Counted from the stretch's first letter, positions 29,195-41,263 are shown. The stretch: DNA of 64,000 nt from Pseudomonas hydrolytica (GCF_021495345.1 NZ_CP099397.1:4092001-4156000); one strand, 5' to 3'. Numbers and translations: made by a program. Notes: generated from the letters alone by a model not told the origin.

Positions 29195-30409
29195 TCAGTG
29201 TGCTGCCCATTCCACGGAGGAAAGGTCGACACCTTCTTTGAACATATCCCACAGGGGCGACAGTTCACGCAGCTTGTCCACGGCCTCGCGGACCTTGGCA
29301 GCAGCGTAGTCGACCTCTTCTTCGGTGGTGAAACGACCGAAGGTGAAGCGAATCGAGCTATGCGCCAGTTCGTCGTTGCGGCCCAGCGCGCGCAGTACGT
29401 AGGACGGCTCCAGGGAGGCCGAGGTACAGGCCGAACCGGACGATACGGCGAGGTCCTTGAGCGCCATGATCAGCGACTCGCCCTCGACATAGTTGAAGCT
29501 CAGGTTGAGGTTGTGCGGCACGCGGGCAGTCAGGCTGCCGTTGACGTACAGCTCTTCCATGCCTTCGAGCTGGCGGTAGAAGCGGTCGCGCAAGGCGGTG
29601 ATGCGCTGGTTTTCCGCAGCCATCTCTTCCTTGGCGATACGGAAGGCCTCGCCCATACCCACGCACTGGTGGGTGGCCAGGGTGCCGGAGCGCATGCCGC
29701 GCTCATGGCCGCCACCGTGGGTCTGCGCTTCCAGGCGCACACGCGGCTTGCGGCGCACGTACAATGCGCCCACGCCTTTCGGGCCGTAGGTCTTGTGCGC
29801 GGAGAAGGACATCAGGTCGACCTTCATCTTTTCCAGATCGATTTCCACCTTGCCGGTGGACTGCGCGGCATCGACATGCAGCAGCACACCGCGCGAGCGG
29901 GTCAGCTCGCCGATGGCGGCGATGTCGTTGATGGTGCCGATCTCGTTGTTGACGTGCATGACCGACACCAGCGTGGTGTCGTCACGCAGCGCTGCTTCGA
30001 CCATGGCCGGCGTGATCAGACCATCTTCGCCCGGCTCGAGATAGGTGACTTCGAAACCTTCGCGTTCGAGCTGGCGAGTGGTGTCCAGCACCGCCTTGTG
30101 CTCGATCTTCGAGGTGATGATGTGTTTGCCCTTGCTGGCGTAGAAATGCGCCACGCCCTTGATGGCGAGGTTGTCGGACTCGGTGGCACCGCTGGTCCAG
30201 ACGATCTCGCGCGGGTCGGCATTGACCAGCTCGGCGACCTGACGACGAGCGTTTTCCACCGCTTCCTCGGCCTTCCAGCCGAATACGTGCGAGCGCGAAG
30301 CCGGGTTGCCGAAGTTACCGTCGACCAGCAGGCATTCGCTCATCTTCTGCGCGACACGCGGATCGACCGGCGTGGTGGCGGAATAATCGAGGTAAATGGG
30401 CAATTTCAT
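29195..30409 (-). CDS. iscS: Cysteine desulfurase IscS
   Basis: IscS removes sulfur from cysteine for Fe-S clusters and tRNA thiolation. The 404-aa PLP enzyme has the lysine in [12 protein letters not shown] and the active-site Cys loop [17 protein letters not shown]. The start at 30409 ([16 protein letters not shown]) is supported by GGAG seven bases upstream. An in-frame upstream extension to 30430 has no family match. Confidence 0.98.
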   Translation of the reverse strand: MKLPIYLDYSATTPVDPRVAQKMSECLLVDGNFGNPASRSHVFGWKAEEAVENARRQVAELVNADPREIVWTSGATESDNLAIKGVAHFYASKGKHIITSKIEHKAVLDTTRQLEREGFEVTYLEPGEDGLITPAMVEAALRDDTTLVSVMHVNNEIGTINDIAAIGELTRSRGVLLHVDAAQSTGKVEIDLEKMKVDLMSFSAHKTYGPKGVGALYVRRKPRVRLEAQTHGGGHERGMRSGTLATHQCVGMGEAFRIAKEEMAAENQRITALRDRFYRQLEGMEELYVNGSLTARVPHNLNLSFNYVEGESLIMALKDLAVSSGSACTSASLEPSYVLRALGRNDELAHSSIRFTFGRFTTEEEVDYAAAKVREAVDKLRELSPLWDMFKEGVDLSSVEWAAH

Positions 30410-30439
30410 TGGGTTTCTCCTATCAGGCAAACGCCCTGC

Positions 30440-30937
30440 TCACTCGATGGCAGACGCTTCAATCTTATCCAAATGCGGCATAGTGCCTCTGCCGGAGCAG
30501 CGACGCTGATCCTGGCGCAACGCGACCTCTTGAACCTCACGGCGCGCGACCAGATCAGCCAGACTGATGCCACTGAGGAACTCATGAATCTGCTGACTGA
30601 GATCGCACCACAGGTGATGGGTCAGACAGGTGTCGCCAGAGTGGCAATCGCCCTGCCCCTGGCAACGCGTGGCATCCACGGATTCGTTGACCGCATCGAT
30701 CACCTGAGCCACCTGGATACCGCGCATGTCACGCGACAGCTGGTAGCCGCCACCGGGCCCGCGCACGCTGGAAACCAGGTTGCCACGGCGCAGCTTGGCG
30801 AACAGTTGCTCGAGATAGGACAGGGAGATGCCCTGCCGCTCGGAAATATCGGCCAGGGAAACGGGACCGTGCTGCGCGTGCAGCGCCAGATCGAGCATGG
30901 CGGTAACGGCGTAACGGCCTTTGGTGGTCAGTCGCAT
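30440..30937 (-). CDS. iscR: Rrf2-family [2Fe-2S] regulator IscR
   Basis: IscR represses the isc operon when it carries a [2Fe-2S] cluster. The 165-aa product has the N-terminal winged helix ([18 protein letters not shown], then [16 protein letters not shown]) and the three cluster Cys in the region [13 protein letters not shown] (spacing 6 and 6). A Type 1 IscR-like site lies in its own promoter. Start 30937 is chosen over an upstream in-frame codon because MRLT is the family N-terminus. Confidence 0.97.
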   Translation of the reverse strand: MRLTTKGRYAVTAMLDLALHAQHGPVSLADISERQGISLSYLEQLFAKLRRGNLVSSVRGPGGGYQLSRDMRGIQVAQVIDAVNESVDATRCQGQGDCHSGDTCLTHHLWCDLSQQIHEFLSGISLADLVARREVQEVALRQDQRRCSGRGTMPHLDKIEASAIE

Positions 30938-30968
30938 GGCTCTACCACGAATCACTGAATTGCGGCGA

Positions 30969-31001
30969 AGTATGCGATTCCCGAGTATTTAAGTCAACTA
31001 T
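30969..31001 (-). promoter_or_regulatory. isc operon promoter with Type 1 IscR operator
   Basis: On the minus strand -35 TTGACT (30992-30997), a 17-bp spacer and -10 CATACT (30969-30974) form a good sigma-70 promoter. The 25-bp stretch 30977-31001, reading ATAGTTGACT ... CTCGGGAAT on the minus strand, matches the known Type 1 IscR binding-site pattern and covers the -35. Holo-IscR bound here would repress the operon. Confidence 0.85.
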
Positions 31002-31073
31002 AAGACCTATTGATTTACTCAGGATTGACCGCAAAAAGAGGCGGCACTATAGCAAGAACCGCCTCCCCCTGCA

Positions 31074-31859
31074 TCAGGCAGCGGGCTTGTCGCCCTGCTG
31101 CTGGTCCTTGCAGACATCGGCGAAGTCTTCGTCACGCAGTGTCGGCAGGTCCTTGGCGCAGTAGTCGCTGCCAAGCGCCGTCAGCGCCTTGCACATCCCC
31201 TCCAGGCGTCCGTCGACCGCGTGCAGGTGATCGAGCAACTGGCCGATGGCACGCGCCACCGGGTCCGGCATGTCCTGACCGACGCCGTAGGCATCGAAGC
31301 CGATCTTCTCGGCCATCGCCTGGCGCTTGGCTTCCTGCTCGTCATCGGACTTGACGATGATCTTGCCGGGAATCCCCACCGCGGTGGCACCGGCCGGCAC
31401 CTCCTTGGTCACCACGGCATTGGAGCCGATCTTGGCCCCGGCGCCGACGGTGAACGGCCCCAGCACCTTGGCCCCGGCGCCGACCACCACACCGTCTTCC
31501 AGAGTCGGGTGGCGCTTGCCCTTGTTCCAGCTGGTGCCGCCCAGGGTCACCCCCTGGTACAGCGTCACGTCGTTACCGATCTCGGCGGTCTCGCCAATGA
31601 CGATGCCCATTCCGTGATCGATGAAGAAACGCCGACCGATCTTCGCCCCCGGATGGATCTCGATACCGGTCATCCAGCGACCGAAATTGGAGACTACCCG
31701 CGCCGGCCACTTCCAGCCCGAGCGCCACAGCGCATGGGCCAACCGGTGCAGCCAGACCGCATGCAACCCCGGATAGCAGGTCACCACCTCGAAGGCATTA
31801 CGCGCCGCCGGATCACGGTGAAAAACGCTCTGGATATCTTCTCGCATGCGTTCAAACAT
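31074..31859 (-). CDS. cysE: Serine O-acetyltransferase
   Basis: CysE makes O-acetylserine, the precursor of cysteine. The 261-aa product has an N-terminal helical domain ([20 protein letters not shown]), then a left-handed beta-helix of hexapeptide repeats ([29 protein letters not shown]) with the catalytic His/Asp region. The C-terminal tail continues about 60 residues beyond the short form. It sits upstream of iscR on the same strand, and cysteine is the substrate of IscS. Its start overlaps the trmJ stop by 8 nt. Confidence 0.96.
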   Translation of the reverse strand: MFERMREDIQSVFHRDPAARNAFEVVTCYPGLHAVWLHRLAHALWRSGWKWPARVVSNFGRWMTGIEIHPGAKIGRRFFIDHGMGIVIGETAEIGNDVTLYQGVTLGGTSWNKGKRHPTLEDGVVVGAGAKVLGPFTVGAGAKIGSNAVVTKEVPAGATAVGIPGKIIVKSDDEQEAKRQAMAEKIGFDAYGVGQDMPDPVARAIGQLLDHLHAVDGRLEGMCKALTALGSDYCAKDLPTLRDEDFADVCKDQQQGDKPAA

Positions 31860-32640
31860 CAGACTTCCCCTGCTTGTGAGGCTCTCCACGCACGGCCTTC
31901 TCCGTCTCGGTAAGGATGCCGCGCAGGATGTTCATTTCCAACTTGCTCACCGCACTGCGCCCGTAAAGACGACGCAGGCGAGTCATCAGGTGCCGTGGCT
32001 TCTGCGGATCGAGAAAACCGATCATCACCAGCACGCGACGCAGATGGCCGTAGAAGGACTCCAGCTCATCCGCGGTCGCCGCCTGGGAATTGAGCATCGC
32101 CGTGGTTTCCAGCTTCTCCACCTTGGTCGGCAGACTCGAAGCGGTCAGCCAGGCCATGCGCACTTCATAGGCCAGCACCTGCACCGCCGCAGCCAGGTTC
32201 AGCGAACTGAACTCCGGATTGGACGGAATATGCACGTGGTATTGACATCGCTGCAGCTCCTCGTTGGTCAGGCCGGCGTACTCGCGGCCGAACACCAACG
32301 CCACCTCACCCCCAGCGGCCGCCTGCTCGCAACTGGTCACACCGCACTCACGCGGATCGAGCAAGGGCCAGGGAATGCGTCGATCACGCGCACTGGTGCC
32401 GACCACCAGGGTGCAACCGACCAGCGCCTCCTCCAGCGTGTCGACCACCTGCGCGGCGTCCAGCACATCGGTCGCACCGGAGGCCCGCGCAACGGCATCG
32501 CCACTCGGGAAATCCTCGGGCGCCACCAGCACCAGACGCGACAGGCCCATGTTTTTCATTGCCCGCGCGGCACCGCCGATATTGCCCGGATGACTGGTAC
32601 CCACCAGAACGACGCGAATTTTGTCCAGCAACGCAGCCAC
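31852..32640 (-). CDS. trmJ: tRNA (cytidine/uridine-2'-O-)-methyltransferase TrmJ
   Basis: TrmJ methylates position 32 of several tRNAs. The 262-aa SPOUT enzyme has [18 protein letters not shown] at the N-terminus and the SAM-knot segment [18 protein letters not shown]-terminal extension (about 165-260) is helical. The annotated start is GTG at 32640. A TTG start four codons later is also possible, and the Shine-Dalgarno is weak for both. It is divergent from suhB. Confidence 0.95.
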   Translation of the reverse strand: MAALLDKIRVVLVGTSHPGNIGGAARAMKNMGLSRLVLVAPEDFPSGDAVARASGATDVLDAAQVVDTLEEALVGCTLVVGTSARDRRIPWPLLDPRECGVTSCEQAAAGGEVALVFGREYAGLTNEELQRCQYHVHIPSNPEFSSLNLAAAVQVLAYEVRMAWLTASSLPTKVEKLETTAMLNSQAATADELESFYGHLRRVLVMIGFLDPQKPRHLMTRLRRLYGRSAVSKLEMNILRGILTETEKAVRGEPHKQGKSDV

Positions 32641-32776
32641 TCTCAGAAACGATTAGGGGGCAACGATCTTACCCAAGCCCTTGCGTGATTGCCATGCGAG
32701 GTACAGACGGCGCTTCATCAAGAACGGTTTTCTGCTAACATGGCCGGCTTTCTTTAACGCCCCAGGTGAACCTCCC

Positions 32777-33592
32777 ATGCAGCCCATGCTGAATATCGCC
32801 CTGCGCGCCGCTCGCAGCGCCGGTGAAATGATCTTTCGCTCCATCGAGCGCCTGGATGTCATCTCGGTCGACGAGAAGGATGCCAAGGATTACGTCACCG
32901 AGGTCGACAAGGCCGCCGAGCTGATGATCGTCCAGGCCATCCGCAAGGCCTACCCGACCCACAGCTTTCTGGGTGAAGAAGGCGGCGTGCTGGAAGGTAG
33001 CGGCGATGGCGCCGATTATCAGTGGATCATCGACCCGCTGGACGGCACCACCAACTTCGTCCGCGGCGTACCGCATTTCGCCATCAGCATTGCCTGCAAG
33101 TATCGCGGCCGCCTCGAGCACGCCATCGTCCTCGACCCGGTGCGCCAGGAAGAGTTCACCGCCAGCCGCGGCCGCGGTGCAGCCCTTAACGGTCGCCGCC
33201 TGCGCGTGAGCAATCGCAAGAGCCTCGAAGGCGCCCTGCTCGGCACCGGCTTCCCGTTCCGCGACGGCCAGCTCGACCACCTGGACAACTACCTGAACAT
33301 GTTCCGCAGCCTGACTGGCCAGACCGCCGGCATCCGCCGCGCAGGCGCTGCAAGCCTGGACCTGGCTTACGTTGCGGCCGGCCGCTTCGATGCATTCTGG
33401 GAATTCGGCCTGTCCGAGTGGGACATGGCCGCAGGCGCACTGCTGATTCAGGAAGCAGGCGGCCTGGTCAGCGACTTCAGCGGCGGCCATGAATTTCTCG
33501 AGAAGGGTCAGATCGTCGCCGGCAACACCAAGTGCTTCAAGGCCGTGCTGACTGCGATTCAGCCGCACCTGGCACCGTCGATGAAGCGCTGA
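32777..33592 (+). CDS. suhB: Inositol-1-monophosphatase SuhB
   Basis: The product is 271 aa. Metal-binding motifs of the inositol monophosphatase family are present: GEEGG (Glu), DPLDGTTNFVRG and WDMAAGALLIQEAGG. In gammaproteobacteria SuhB also joins the rRNA antitermination complex. In P. aeruginosa it influences the Rsm/Gac virulence switch. It is transcribed alone, with a TAACAT-like -10 near 32734 but no clear -35. A T-tailed terminator follows. Confidence 0.97.
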   Translation: MQPMLNIALRAARSAGEMIFRSIERLDVISVDEKDAKDYVTEVDKAAELMIVQAIRKAYPTHSFLGEEGGVLEGSGDGADYQWIIDPLDGTTNFVRGVPHFAISIACKYRGRLEHAIVLDPVRQEEFTASRGRGAALNGRRLRVSNRKSLEGALLGTGFPFRDGQLDHLDNYLNMFRSLTGQTAGIRRAGAASLDLAYVAAGRFDAFWEFGLSEWDMAAGALLIQEAGGLVSDFSGGHEFLEKGQIVAGNTKCFKAVLTAIQPHLAPSMKR

Positions 33593-33608
33593 GCCTCCAT
33601 CGAGCAAT

Positions 33609-33632
33609 AAAAAATCGCCCAGAGCGATTTTT
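33609..33632 (+). terminator. Terminator of suhB
   Basis: AAAAATCGC (33610-33618) pairs with GCGATTTTT (33624-33632), giving an A/T-flanked hairpin 17 bp after the suhB stop. It is followed by GACG, so the T-run is part of the stem. Confidence 0.75.
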
Positions 33633-33684
33633 GACGTCGCGCAGCGACGGCCCGTAGGGTGGCCGCCAAGGATGGCAGGCCACA

Positions 33685-33710
33685 AAAAAACGCCCCGAGG
33701 GGCGTTTTTT
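33685..33710. terminator. Bidirectional terminator between suhB and the glycine-zipper gene
   Basis: AAAAAACGCCCC (33685-33696) pairs with GGGGCGTTTTTT (33699-33710). A/T runs on both sides make it functional for both convergent transcripts. Confidence 0.9.
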
Positions 33711-33724
33711 ATTGAGCGCAGTTC

Positions 33725-34267
33725 TTACTGAGTCTGCTGCACCAGCACCAGCTCACCCTGCTTGTTCAGCGGAATCTGGCTGCCCGGATCACGATCCATA
33801 CGCACCGTGCCGATCTTCTCGCCCACCTGATACTTCACGTCGTAACCCACCAGCTTCTCGCTGGTATCGGTCACGGTATTGCAGCGGGTTTCCGTGGTGG
33901 TATAGGTATCGCGCTGCTGCATGCCTTCCTGAATCTTGTTGCCGGCATAGCCGCCACCGACCGCGCCGGCCACCGTGGCGATCTTCTTGCCGCTGCCGCC
34001 ACCGACCTGGTTACCCAGCAGACCACCGGCAATGGCACCAATGGCGGTACCGGCGATCTGGTGCTGATCCTGCACCGGTCGCTGACGCGTCACGGTGACG
34101 TCCTTGCACACTTCACGCGGGGTCTTGATGGTTTCCTTGACCGGGGTCACCGCCAGCACCTCGGCATAGGACGGACCACGATCCACCAGACTGTAAGTAG
34201 CGACCGCGCCACCTGCCGTAACACCCACCGCGCCCAGCACGGCACCTACCAGCATCGACTTGTTCAT
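33725..34267 (-). CDS. Glycine-zipper 2TM-domain envelope protein
   Basis: The product is 180 aa. An N-terminal hydrophobic signal or anchor (about 5-27, MLVGAVLGAVGVTAGGAVATY) is followed by a glycine-zipper domain at about 72-112 (IAGTAIGAIAGGLLGN and AGAVGGGYAGNKI). A beta-rich C-terminus carries Cys in ETRCNTVTD. Proteins of this type (Rick_17kDa/UmoD-like) sit in the periplasm or outer membrane. The precise role is unknown. A homologue lies next to suhB and secF in P. aeruginosa. Confidence 0.85.
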   Translation of the reverse strand: MNKSMLVGAVLGAVGVTAGGAVATYSLVDRGPSYAEVLAVTPVKETIKTPREVCKDVTVTRQRPVQDQHQIAGTAIGAIAGGLLGNQVGGGSGKKIATVAGAVGGGYAGNKIQEGMQQRDTYTTTETRCNTVTDTSEKLVGYDVKYQVGEKIGTVRMDRDPGSQIPLNKQGELVLVQQTQ

Positions 34268-34320
34268 GATTTGTTGTCTCCTAGGCTCGGCGCCTCGCGC
34301 CCTTCTCCTTGCCTAGGACA

Positions 34321-34356
34321 GCAAAAAGCCGCGAAAAGTTCGACTTTTCGCGGCTT
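34321..34356 (-). terminator. Terminator of the queA-tgt-yajC-secDF transcript
   Basis: A 13-bp stem pairs AAGCCGCGAAAAG (34326-34338) with CTTTTCGCGGCTT (34344-34356). On the minus strand it ends in CTTTTTGC, a classical intrinsic terminator 30 bp after the secF stop. Confidence 0.9.
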
Positions 34357-34386
34357 GGTCTGCCTTACATGAACTGCGTCACAGCA

Positions 34387-35304
34387 TCAGGGACGACCGT
34401 CGTCGACCTCGGCGTCAGCCACCGGCGGGATCAGGTCCTCCACGCTGAGCTTCAGCCACACCAGCACCGTGGCGCCGATATAAACCGACGAGTAGGTACC
34501 CACCACCACACCGACCAGCAGAGTCAGGGCGAAGGCGGCCAGCACGTCACCACCGAAGAACAGCAGCGCCAGCAGTGCCAGCGCAGTGGACAACGAGGTG
34601 GCGATGGTGCGCATCAGCGTCTGAGTGATGGAGATATCGATGTTCTCGATCAGCGACGCCTTGCGCAGCACGCGGAAGTTCTCGCGGATGCGGTCGTAGA
34701 TGATGATGGTGTCGTTCAGCGAGTAGCCGATCATCGCCAGGATGGCAGCCAGCACGGTCAGATCGAACGGAACCCGGAAGAACGCCAGCACGCCCAGGGT
34801 GATGATCACGTCATGCACCAGGGATGCGATGGCGCCAACACCGAACTTCCACTGAAAGCGGAATGCCAGGTACAGCATGATGCCGCCCAGCGCCAGGAGC
34901 ATGGCGATGCCGCCCTGGTCGCGCAGCTCTTCGCCAACCTGCGGACCGACGAACTCGACCCGCTTGACCTCGAAACGGGTGGTGCTGTCGACCTTGCGCA
35001 GCGCCTCGGCAACCCGACTACCCAGATCCGGGTCATCCCCGGCCAGACGCACCAGCACATCGGTGCTGGCGCCGAAGCTCTGCACCACGGCATCGGTATA
35101 ACCGGCCTGACCCAGCTCGCGCTTGATCACCTCGAGATCCGCGGCCTGCTCGTATTGCAGCTCGATCAGGGTACCGCCGGTGAAGTCCAGGCCGAAGTTC
35201 AGCCCCTTGGAGAACAGAGCCCCCAGGCCGACCACGGTAAGCACCAGGGTCATGGCGAAGGCGATATTGCGTACCGCCATGAAACGAATGGTTGATTTGA
35301 TCAT
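34387..35304 (-). CDS. secF: Protein translocase subunit SecF
   Basis: SecF with SecD uses the proton motive force to complete protein export through SecYEG. The 305-aa product has six transmembrane helices with a periplasmic P4 domain between TM1 and TM2. Conserved segments are GLDFTGGTLIE, GYSLNDTIIIYDRIREN and the TM5-6 region. It begins 9 bp after secD. Confidence 0.97.
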   Translation of the reverse strand: MIKSTIRFMAVRNIAFAMTLVLTVVGLGALFSKGLNFGLDFTGGTLIELQYEQAADLEVIKRELGQAGYTDAVVQSFGASTDVLVRLAGDDPDLGSRVAEALRKVDSTTRFEVKRVEFVGPQVGEELRDQGGIAMLLALGGIMLYLAFRFQWKFGVGAIASLVHDVIITLGVLAFFRVPFDLTVLAAILAMIGYSLNDTIIIYDRIRENFRVLRKASLIENIDISITQTLMRTIATSLSTALALLALLFFGGDVLAAFALTLLVGVVVGTYSSVYIGATVLVWLKLSVEDLIPPVADAEVDDGRP

Positions 35305-35313
35305 GGCTGCACC

Positions 35314-37182
35314 TCAGATCCACAGCTTCTTGAAGTTACGGCCACCGAAGATCAGGTTGACCAGACCACGGGTGAACATGATGGCGGTGAACATCGACGT
35401 GATGATGCCCAACGACATGGTCACCGCGAAGCCCTTGACCGGGCCGGTCCCCATGGCGAACAGGATGCCGCCGACCAGCAGGGTGGTCAGGTTACTGTCG
35501 AGAATCGCCGAGTAGGCGCGGTCGAAACCCTCATGGATGGCACGCTGCACGTGCAGCCCGTTGGCCAGTTCCTCGCGTATGCGCGAGAAGATCAGCACGT
35601 TGGCATCCACCGCCATACCCAGGGTCAGCACGATACCGGCGATACCGGGCAGCGTCAGCGTCGCGCCAATGGCCGACATCAGCCCCACCAACAGTACCAG
35701 GTTGAAGGCCAGCGCCACGGTCGCCAGCACGCCGAAGAAGCGGTAGATGGCGATGATGAACAGCGCCACGAAGATCATCGCCCACTCGGTGGACTCGATA
35801 CCCTTGGCGATGTTTTCGGCACCCAGGCTCGGGCCGATGGTGCGCTCTTCAGCGAAGTACATCGGCGCGGCCAGGCCACCGGCACGCAGCAGCAGCGCCA
35901 GTTCCGAGGACTCTCCCTGGCCGTTCAGGCCGGTGATGCGGAACTGGCTGCCCAGCGCCGACTGGATGGTGGCCAGGCTGATGATCTTCTTCTCTTCGAC
36001 GAACGAAGAGACGGCGACTTCCTGCTCGACACCGTCGACGGTCTGACGCACGTAGCGGGTGACCGGCTTCTGTTCGATGAAGATCACCGCCATGCTGCGG
36101 CCAACGTTGTTGCGCGTGGCGCGGTTCATCAGATCGCCGCCATGGCCGTCGAGGCGGATGTTCACCTGCGGGCGGCCGTTCTCGTCGAAGCTGGCCTGGG
36201 CATCGGTGACCTGGTCACCGGTGATGATCAGCTCACGCTCGAGCTGCACCGGCGGACGCCCCTCCTCGCGGAAACCGAAGGTCTCGGTTGCACCGCGCGG
36301 CGCGTCGAGATCGGCCTGCAGGCGGAACTCCAGGTTGGCGGTCTTGCCGAGGATACGCTTGGCTTCGGCGGTATCCTGCACACCCGGCAGCTCGACCACG
36401 ATGCGGTTGGCACCCTGACGCTGCACCAGCGGCTCGGCCACACCCAGCTCGTTGACGCGGTTACGCACGGTGGTGAGGTTCTGGCGAATGGAGTATTCGC
36501 GAATCTCGGCAATCTTCGCCTGAGTCAGCGCCAGCTGCAGCACCTGCTGGCCGCCGCGCTCGACGGTGGTCAGCTCGAAATCGTTGTAGTCCTTGCGGAT
36601 CAGACGCTGGGCTTTTTCCAGCGTATCGCTGTCGGCGAAGCCGAGCTGAATACGGCCGCCCTGCTCCGGCATGCTGCGGTAGCGGATGCGCTCCTTGCGC
36701 AGCAGGCTCTTGATCTCGCCTTCGTAGACCTTGCGCCGCACATCCAGCGCCTTGTCCATGTCCACTTCCAGCAGGAAGTGCACACCACCGGACAGGTCCA
36801 GGCCAAGCTTCATCGGGCTGGCGCCCAGGCTGCGCAGCCAGTCGGGAGTGGTTTGTGCCAGGTTCAGCGCCACCACGTAGTCGTCGCCCAGCACGCGGCG
36901 GACGATGTCCTTGGCCGGCAACTGGTCATCCTGCTTGGTCAGACGGATCAGACCGCCACGGCCGCGCTCATCGAGGCTGGCAGCCTTGACCTGGATGCCG
37001 GCGTCCTGCAGCGCCTTGCTGGCGCGCTCGACGTCGCCCTGCTCGATGCTCAGCGCCGAACTGGCACCACTGATCTGCACGGCCGGATCATCCGGATAGA
37101 GATTAGGGATGGAGTAGACCAGGCCGATCGCCAATACGGCGAGAATCAGCAGGTACTTCCAAAGGGGATATTTATTGAGCAT
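35314..37182 (-). CDS. secD: Protein translocase subunit SecD
   Basis: The product is 622 aa with TM1 near residues 8-26, a large periplasmic P1 region and five more transmembrane helices. Family motifs GLDLSGGVHFLLEVDMD, ELPGVQDTAEAKRILGKTANLEFR (in part) and GMAVDANVLIFSRIREEL are clear. It pairs with SecF and follows yajC, the conserved yajC-secD-secF order. Confidence 0.97.
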   Translation of the reverse strand: MLNKYPLWKYLLILAVLAIGLVYSIPNLYPDDPAVQISGASSALSIEQGDVERASKALQDAGIQVKAASLDERGRGGLIRLTKQDDQLPAKDIVRRVLGDDYVVALNLAQTTPDWLRSLGASPMKLGLDLSGGVHFLLEVDMDKALDVRRKVYEGEIKSLLRKERIRYRSMPEQGGRIQLGFADSDTLEKAQRLIRKDYNDFELTTVERGGQQVLQLALTQAKIAEIREYSIRQNLTTVRNRVNELGVAEPLVQRQGANRIVVELPGVQDTAEAKRILGKTANLEFRLQADLDAPRGATETFGFREEGRPPVQLERELIITGDQVTDAQASFDENGRPQVNIRLDGHGGDLMNRATRNNVGRSMAVIFIEQKPVTRYVRQTVDGVEQEVAVSSFVEEKKIISLATIQSALGSQFRITGLNGQGESSELALLLRAGGLAAPMYFAEERTIGPSLGAENIAKGIESTEWAMIFVALFIIAIYRFFGVLATVALAFNLVLLVGLMSAIGATLTLPGIAGIVLTLGMAVDANVLIFSRIREELANGLHVQRAIHEGFDRAYSAILDSNLTTLLVGGILFAMGTGPVKGFAVTMSLGIITSMFTAIMFTRGLVNLIFGGRNFKKLWI

Positions 37183-37205
37183 GAACGAGCCGCCCGCTTA
37201 TGACG

Positions 37206-37226
37206 CGGGGCGCTAAAAGCGCCCCG
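37206..37226 (-). promoter_or_regulatory. Intercistronic hairpin between yajC and secD
   Basis: GGGGCGCT (37207-37214) and AGCGCCCC (37218-37225) form a strong stem with loop AAA, extended by a C-G pair. It lies in the 71-bp yajC-secD gap with no T-run, so it more likely tunes relative expression or stability than ends transcription. Confidence 0.5.
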
Positions 37227-37253
37227 TCGAATGAAAACTAGAAAGAACCGAAG

Positions 37254-37583
37254 TCAGATGGCTTTCAGCGTGCCCTTGGGCAGAGTGGCGGCGATGGCCT
37301 GCTTCTGGAACTTCAGCTCGACGGTGTCGGACACCTCGATCACCACGAAGTCGTCGGCAACCTTGGAGACCTTGCCGGCGATGCCGCCGCTGGTCACCAC
37401 CTCATCACCCTTCTGCAGGCTGCTGAGCAGGTTCTTGTGTTCCTTGGCGCGCTTGGCCTGCGGACGCCAGATCATCAGGTAGAAAATGACCAGGAAACCG
37501 ATCAGGAATACCCACTCGAAACCGCTGCCGGCAGGGCCAGCAGCCGCAGTGTCAGCGTAGGCGGCGGGAATGAAAAAGCTCAT
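37254..37583 (-). CDS. yajC: Sec translocon accessory subunit YajC
   Basis: The product is 109 aa with one transmembrane helix (about 24-43, WVFLIGFLVIFYLMIW) followed by RPQAKRAKEHKNLLSSLQKGDEV (family signature, split here at the Gln-Ala) and a small cytoplasmic domain. YajC associates with SecDF. AGGAG lies seven bases before the ATG. tgt lies upstream. Confidence 0.96.
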   Translation of the reverse strand: MSFFIPAAYADTAAAGPAGSGFEWVFLIGFLVIFYLMIWRPQAKRAKEHKNLLSSLQKGDEVVTSGGIAGKVSKVADDFVVIEVSDTVELKFQKQAIAATLPKGTLKAI

Positions 37584-37624
37584 GTAACACTCCTAATGGA
37601 AAGGATCTTCAAACGTTCGGGAAA

Positions 37625-39804
<2,180 letters not shown>

Positions 39805-39895
39805 GATTCGATTCGGAGGGGGTATTTCTGCAGGGTGGCAAAGCTTACCGGATTTCCCCTTGGCCGGCCACGTGGGCTGTCCCCGGGGGCCAACG

Positions 39896-40636
39896 CTACG
39901 GCGCGTAGCGCACGACGATTCGCGCCAGGGTGCCGTCCGCCTGGATTTCCCTGATGGCCGCATTCAACGCCTGCAGCCGATCGGCATGAGCACGATGCAG
40001 GCGAATTCGCAGTTGGACACGATGGATTACCGGCCCCTCCTCGACCTGCCAGCGAGGTGATCGCAGCTGGGCATTGCTGTGCGTCAGGTAACGCCACTCC
40101 AGGCGGTCGATGATGCCGGCCTCGCTGTGCCGCTGGGCGACGCGGTAGATCAGTGCGAACGCATCGGCGCCATCGTTGCGCTGGAAGTACTCGCTGCCGA
40201 AATAGCCATAGCCACGCACCGTGGCAATCGAGCGCCCGCGCAGGTCCTCGACCTGCCGGTAGGGGAAGGCCGCACCAGGGGCGAACAGCAGCATCTCATC
40301 GGCCTCGAGCACCGGCACCGACCACACCGATACATCCGCCTGCTCGGGCTCGGCACGCCAGCTCTGGCTCACGCAACACTCAAGCTGCAGTTGCCCTTCG
40401 CGAAACAGTTTCTGGGTACGCAGCGGCGGCAGCGGGTGGCTCGCCTGCAACTCCTCCGGCAGGCGCTCGTCGAGGGCGAGCATGAAGTCATGCAGGATGC
40501 CGCTGACCTGGCCGTCGCGCACTATCCAGTACGGCTCCCAGCTTTCATCGGTAACGGCATAGGTGAGCGTGCCCGCCAAGGCCGCAGGAGAAATCAGCAG
40601 ACCGGCGATGATCGCCCGGCACAAGACTCTGAGCAC
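39896..40636 (-). CDS. Periplasmic solute-binding-like protein (family 3 type)
   Basis: The product is 246 aa from GTG 40636, which has GGAGG four bases upstream and gives a proper signal peptide (about residues 1-21, ending ISPAALA). The mature part resembles family 3 extracellular solute-binding proteins: [21 protein letters not shown] split at the Trp, [15 protein letters not shown] and a C-terminal helical segment. No permease or ATPase gene is adjacent, so it may be an orphan sensor or scavenger. Upstream in-frame ATGs up to 40762 would bury the signal sequence. Confidence 0.75.
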   Translation of the reverse strand: MLRVLCRAIIAGLLISPAALAGTLTYAVTDESWEPYWIVRDGQVSGILHDFMLALDERLPEELQASHPLPPLRTQKLFREGQLQLECCVSQSWRAEPEQADVSVWSVPVLEADEMLLFAPGAAFPYRQVEDLRGRSIATVRGYGYFGSEYFQRNDGADAFALIYRVAQRHSEAGIIDRLEWRYLTHSNAQLRSPRWQVEEGPVIHRVQLRIRLHRAHADRLQALNAAIREIQADGTLARIVVRYAP

Positions 40637-40797
40637 ACGCCCTCCCGCTCGACTACAGATCCCAGACCACCCCGTCCAACTCGGCGCTCTCGATGACAGG
40701 CGCAATCTTAGTCGCAAGGCCGCCATGAAAAACCGCCACCCCATCAGCCCCTGAACACGCATGGCACCGTTGCCGAGGGGCTCGATACCGACGCCGA

Positions 40798-40826
40798 TTG
40801 ACCGGCGCAGGGTGCGTCCCTATACT
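40798..40826 (+). promoter_or_regulatory. Promoter of tRNA-Leu
   Basis: TTGACC (40798-40803), a 17-bp spacer and TATACT (40821-40826) form a near-consensus sigma-70 promoter with a GC-rich discriminator, as expected for a stable-RNA gene. It lies 14 bp before the tRNA. Confidence 0.85.
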
Positions 40827-40839
40827 GCGCCGCCATTGT

Positions 40840-40924
40840 GCCCCGGTGGCGGAATCGGTAGACGCGGCGGATTCAAAATCCGTTTTCGAAAGGAGTGGGA
40901 GTTCGAGTCTCCCCCGGGGCACCA
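40840..40924 (+). tRNA. tRNA-Leu (anticodon CAA)
   Basis: The 85-nt tRNA has acceptor arms GCCCCGG/CCGGGGC, a D-arm with GGTAGACGC, an anticodon loop TTCAAAA giving CAA, a class II variable arm, the T-arm sequence GTTCGAGTC, discriminator A and an encoded CCA (40922-40924). It reads UUG codons. A strong promoter and a terminator flank it. Its P. aeruginosa counterpart lies in the same neighbourhood. Confidence 0.95.
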
Positions 40925-40935
40925 ACCGTTTCAAG

Positions 40936-40967
40936 AGCCCGCAAGACTTAGGTCCTGCGGGCTTTTT
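40936..40967 (+). terminator. Terminator of tRNA-Leu
   Basis: AGCCCGCA (40936-40943) pairs with TGCGGGCT (40956-40963), followed by TTTT. It lies 11 bp after the tRNA CCA. Confidence 0.85.
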
Positions 40968-41263
40968 CATATCTGTGCGAACAACGCCGGCGATTGTTGC
41001 AACGACATTACTGGCGCACGCTCTCCGTGCCTCGGCAAGCCCCGTAAAACCTGGCCGGCGACCTTTCCGGCGGGGGTTGGCAATTGCGTAAAAGTTAGCG
41101 TAGAGTGATCGAACTGTTTGCATGGGTCGCTGTGAATCGTGACTCTGGTGCAGCAGATCATCTAGATCCGCTACATCCCGCTCGACTTCTATTACTCCTT
41201 GCAACCAGTCTCAGCCCTCTATACTTGGAGGCTGTCATCAACTCTAGTTTCAAGGAAAAAGAC
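40968..41263 (+). promoter_or_regulatory. Intergenic region and promoter of the cold-shock gene
   Basis: No gene is evident between the tRNA terminator and the cold-shock gene. A -10-like TATACT (41220-41225) lies about 38 bp before the ATG. The nearest -35-like TTGCAA leaves only a 15-bp spacer, so the promoter is tentative. If used it gives a short leader of about 30 nt rather than the long cspA-type UTR. I see no conserved RNA structure in the rest. Confidence 0.45.

Noticed and set aside
39805..39963. N-terminal extension of queA by 53 codons
   Set aside because: The extension has no QueA similarity and the canonical [11 protein letters not shown] start is at 39804.
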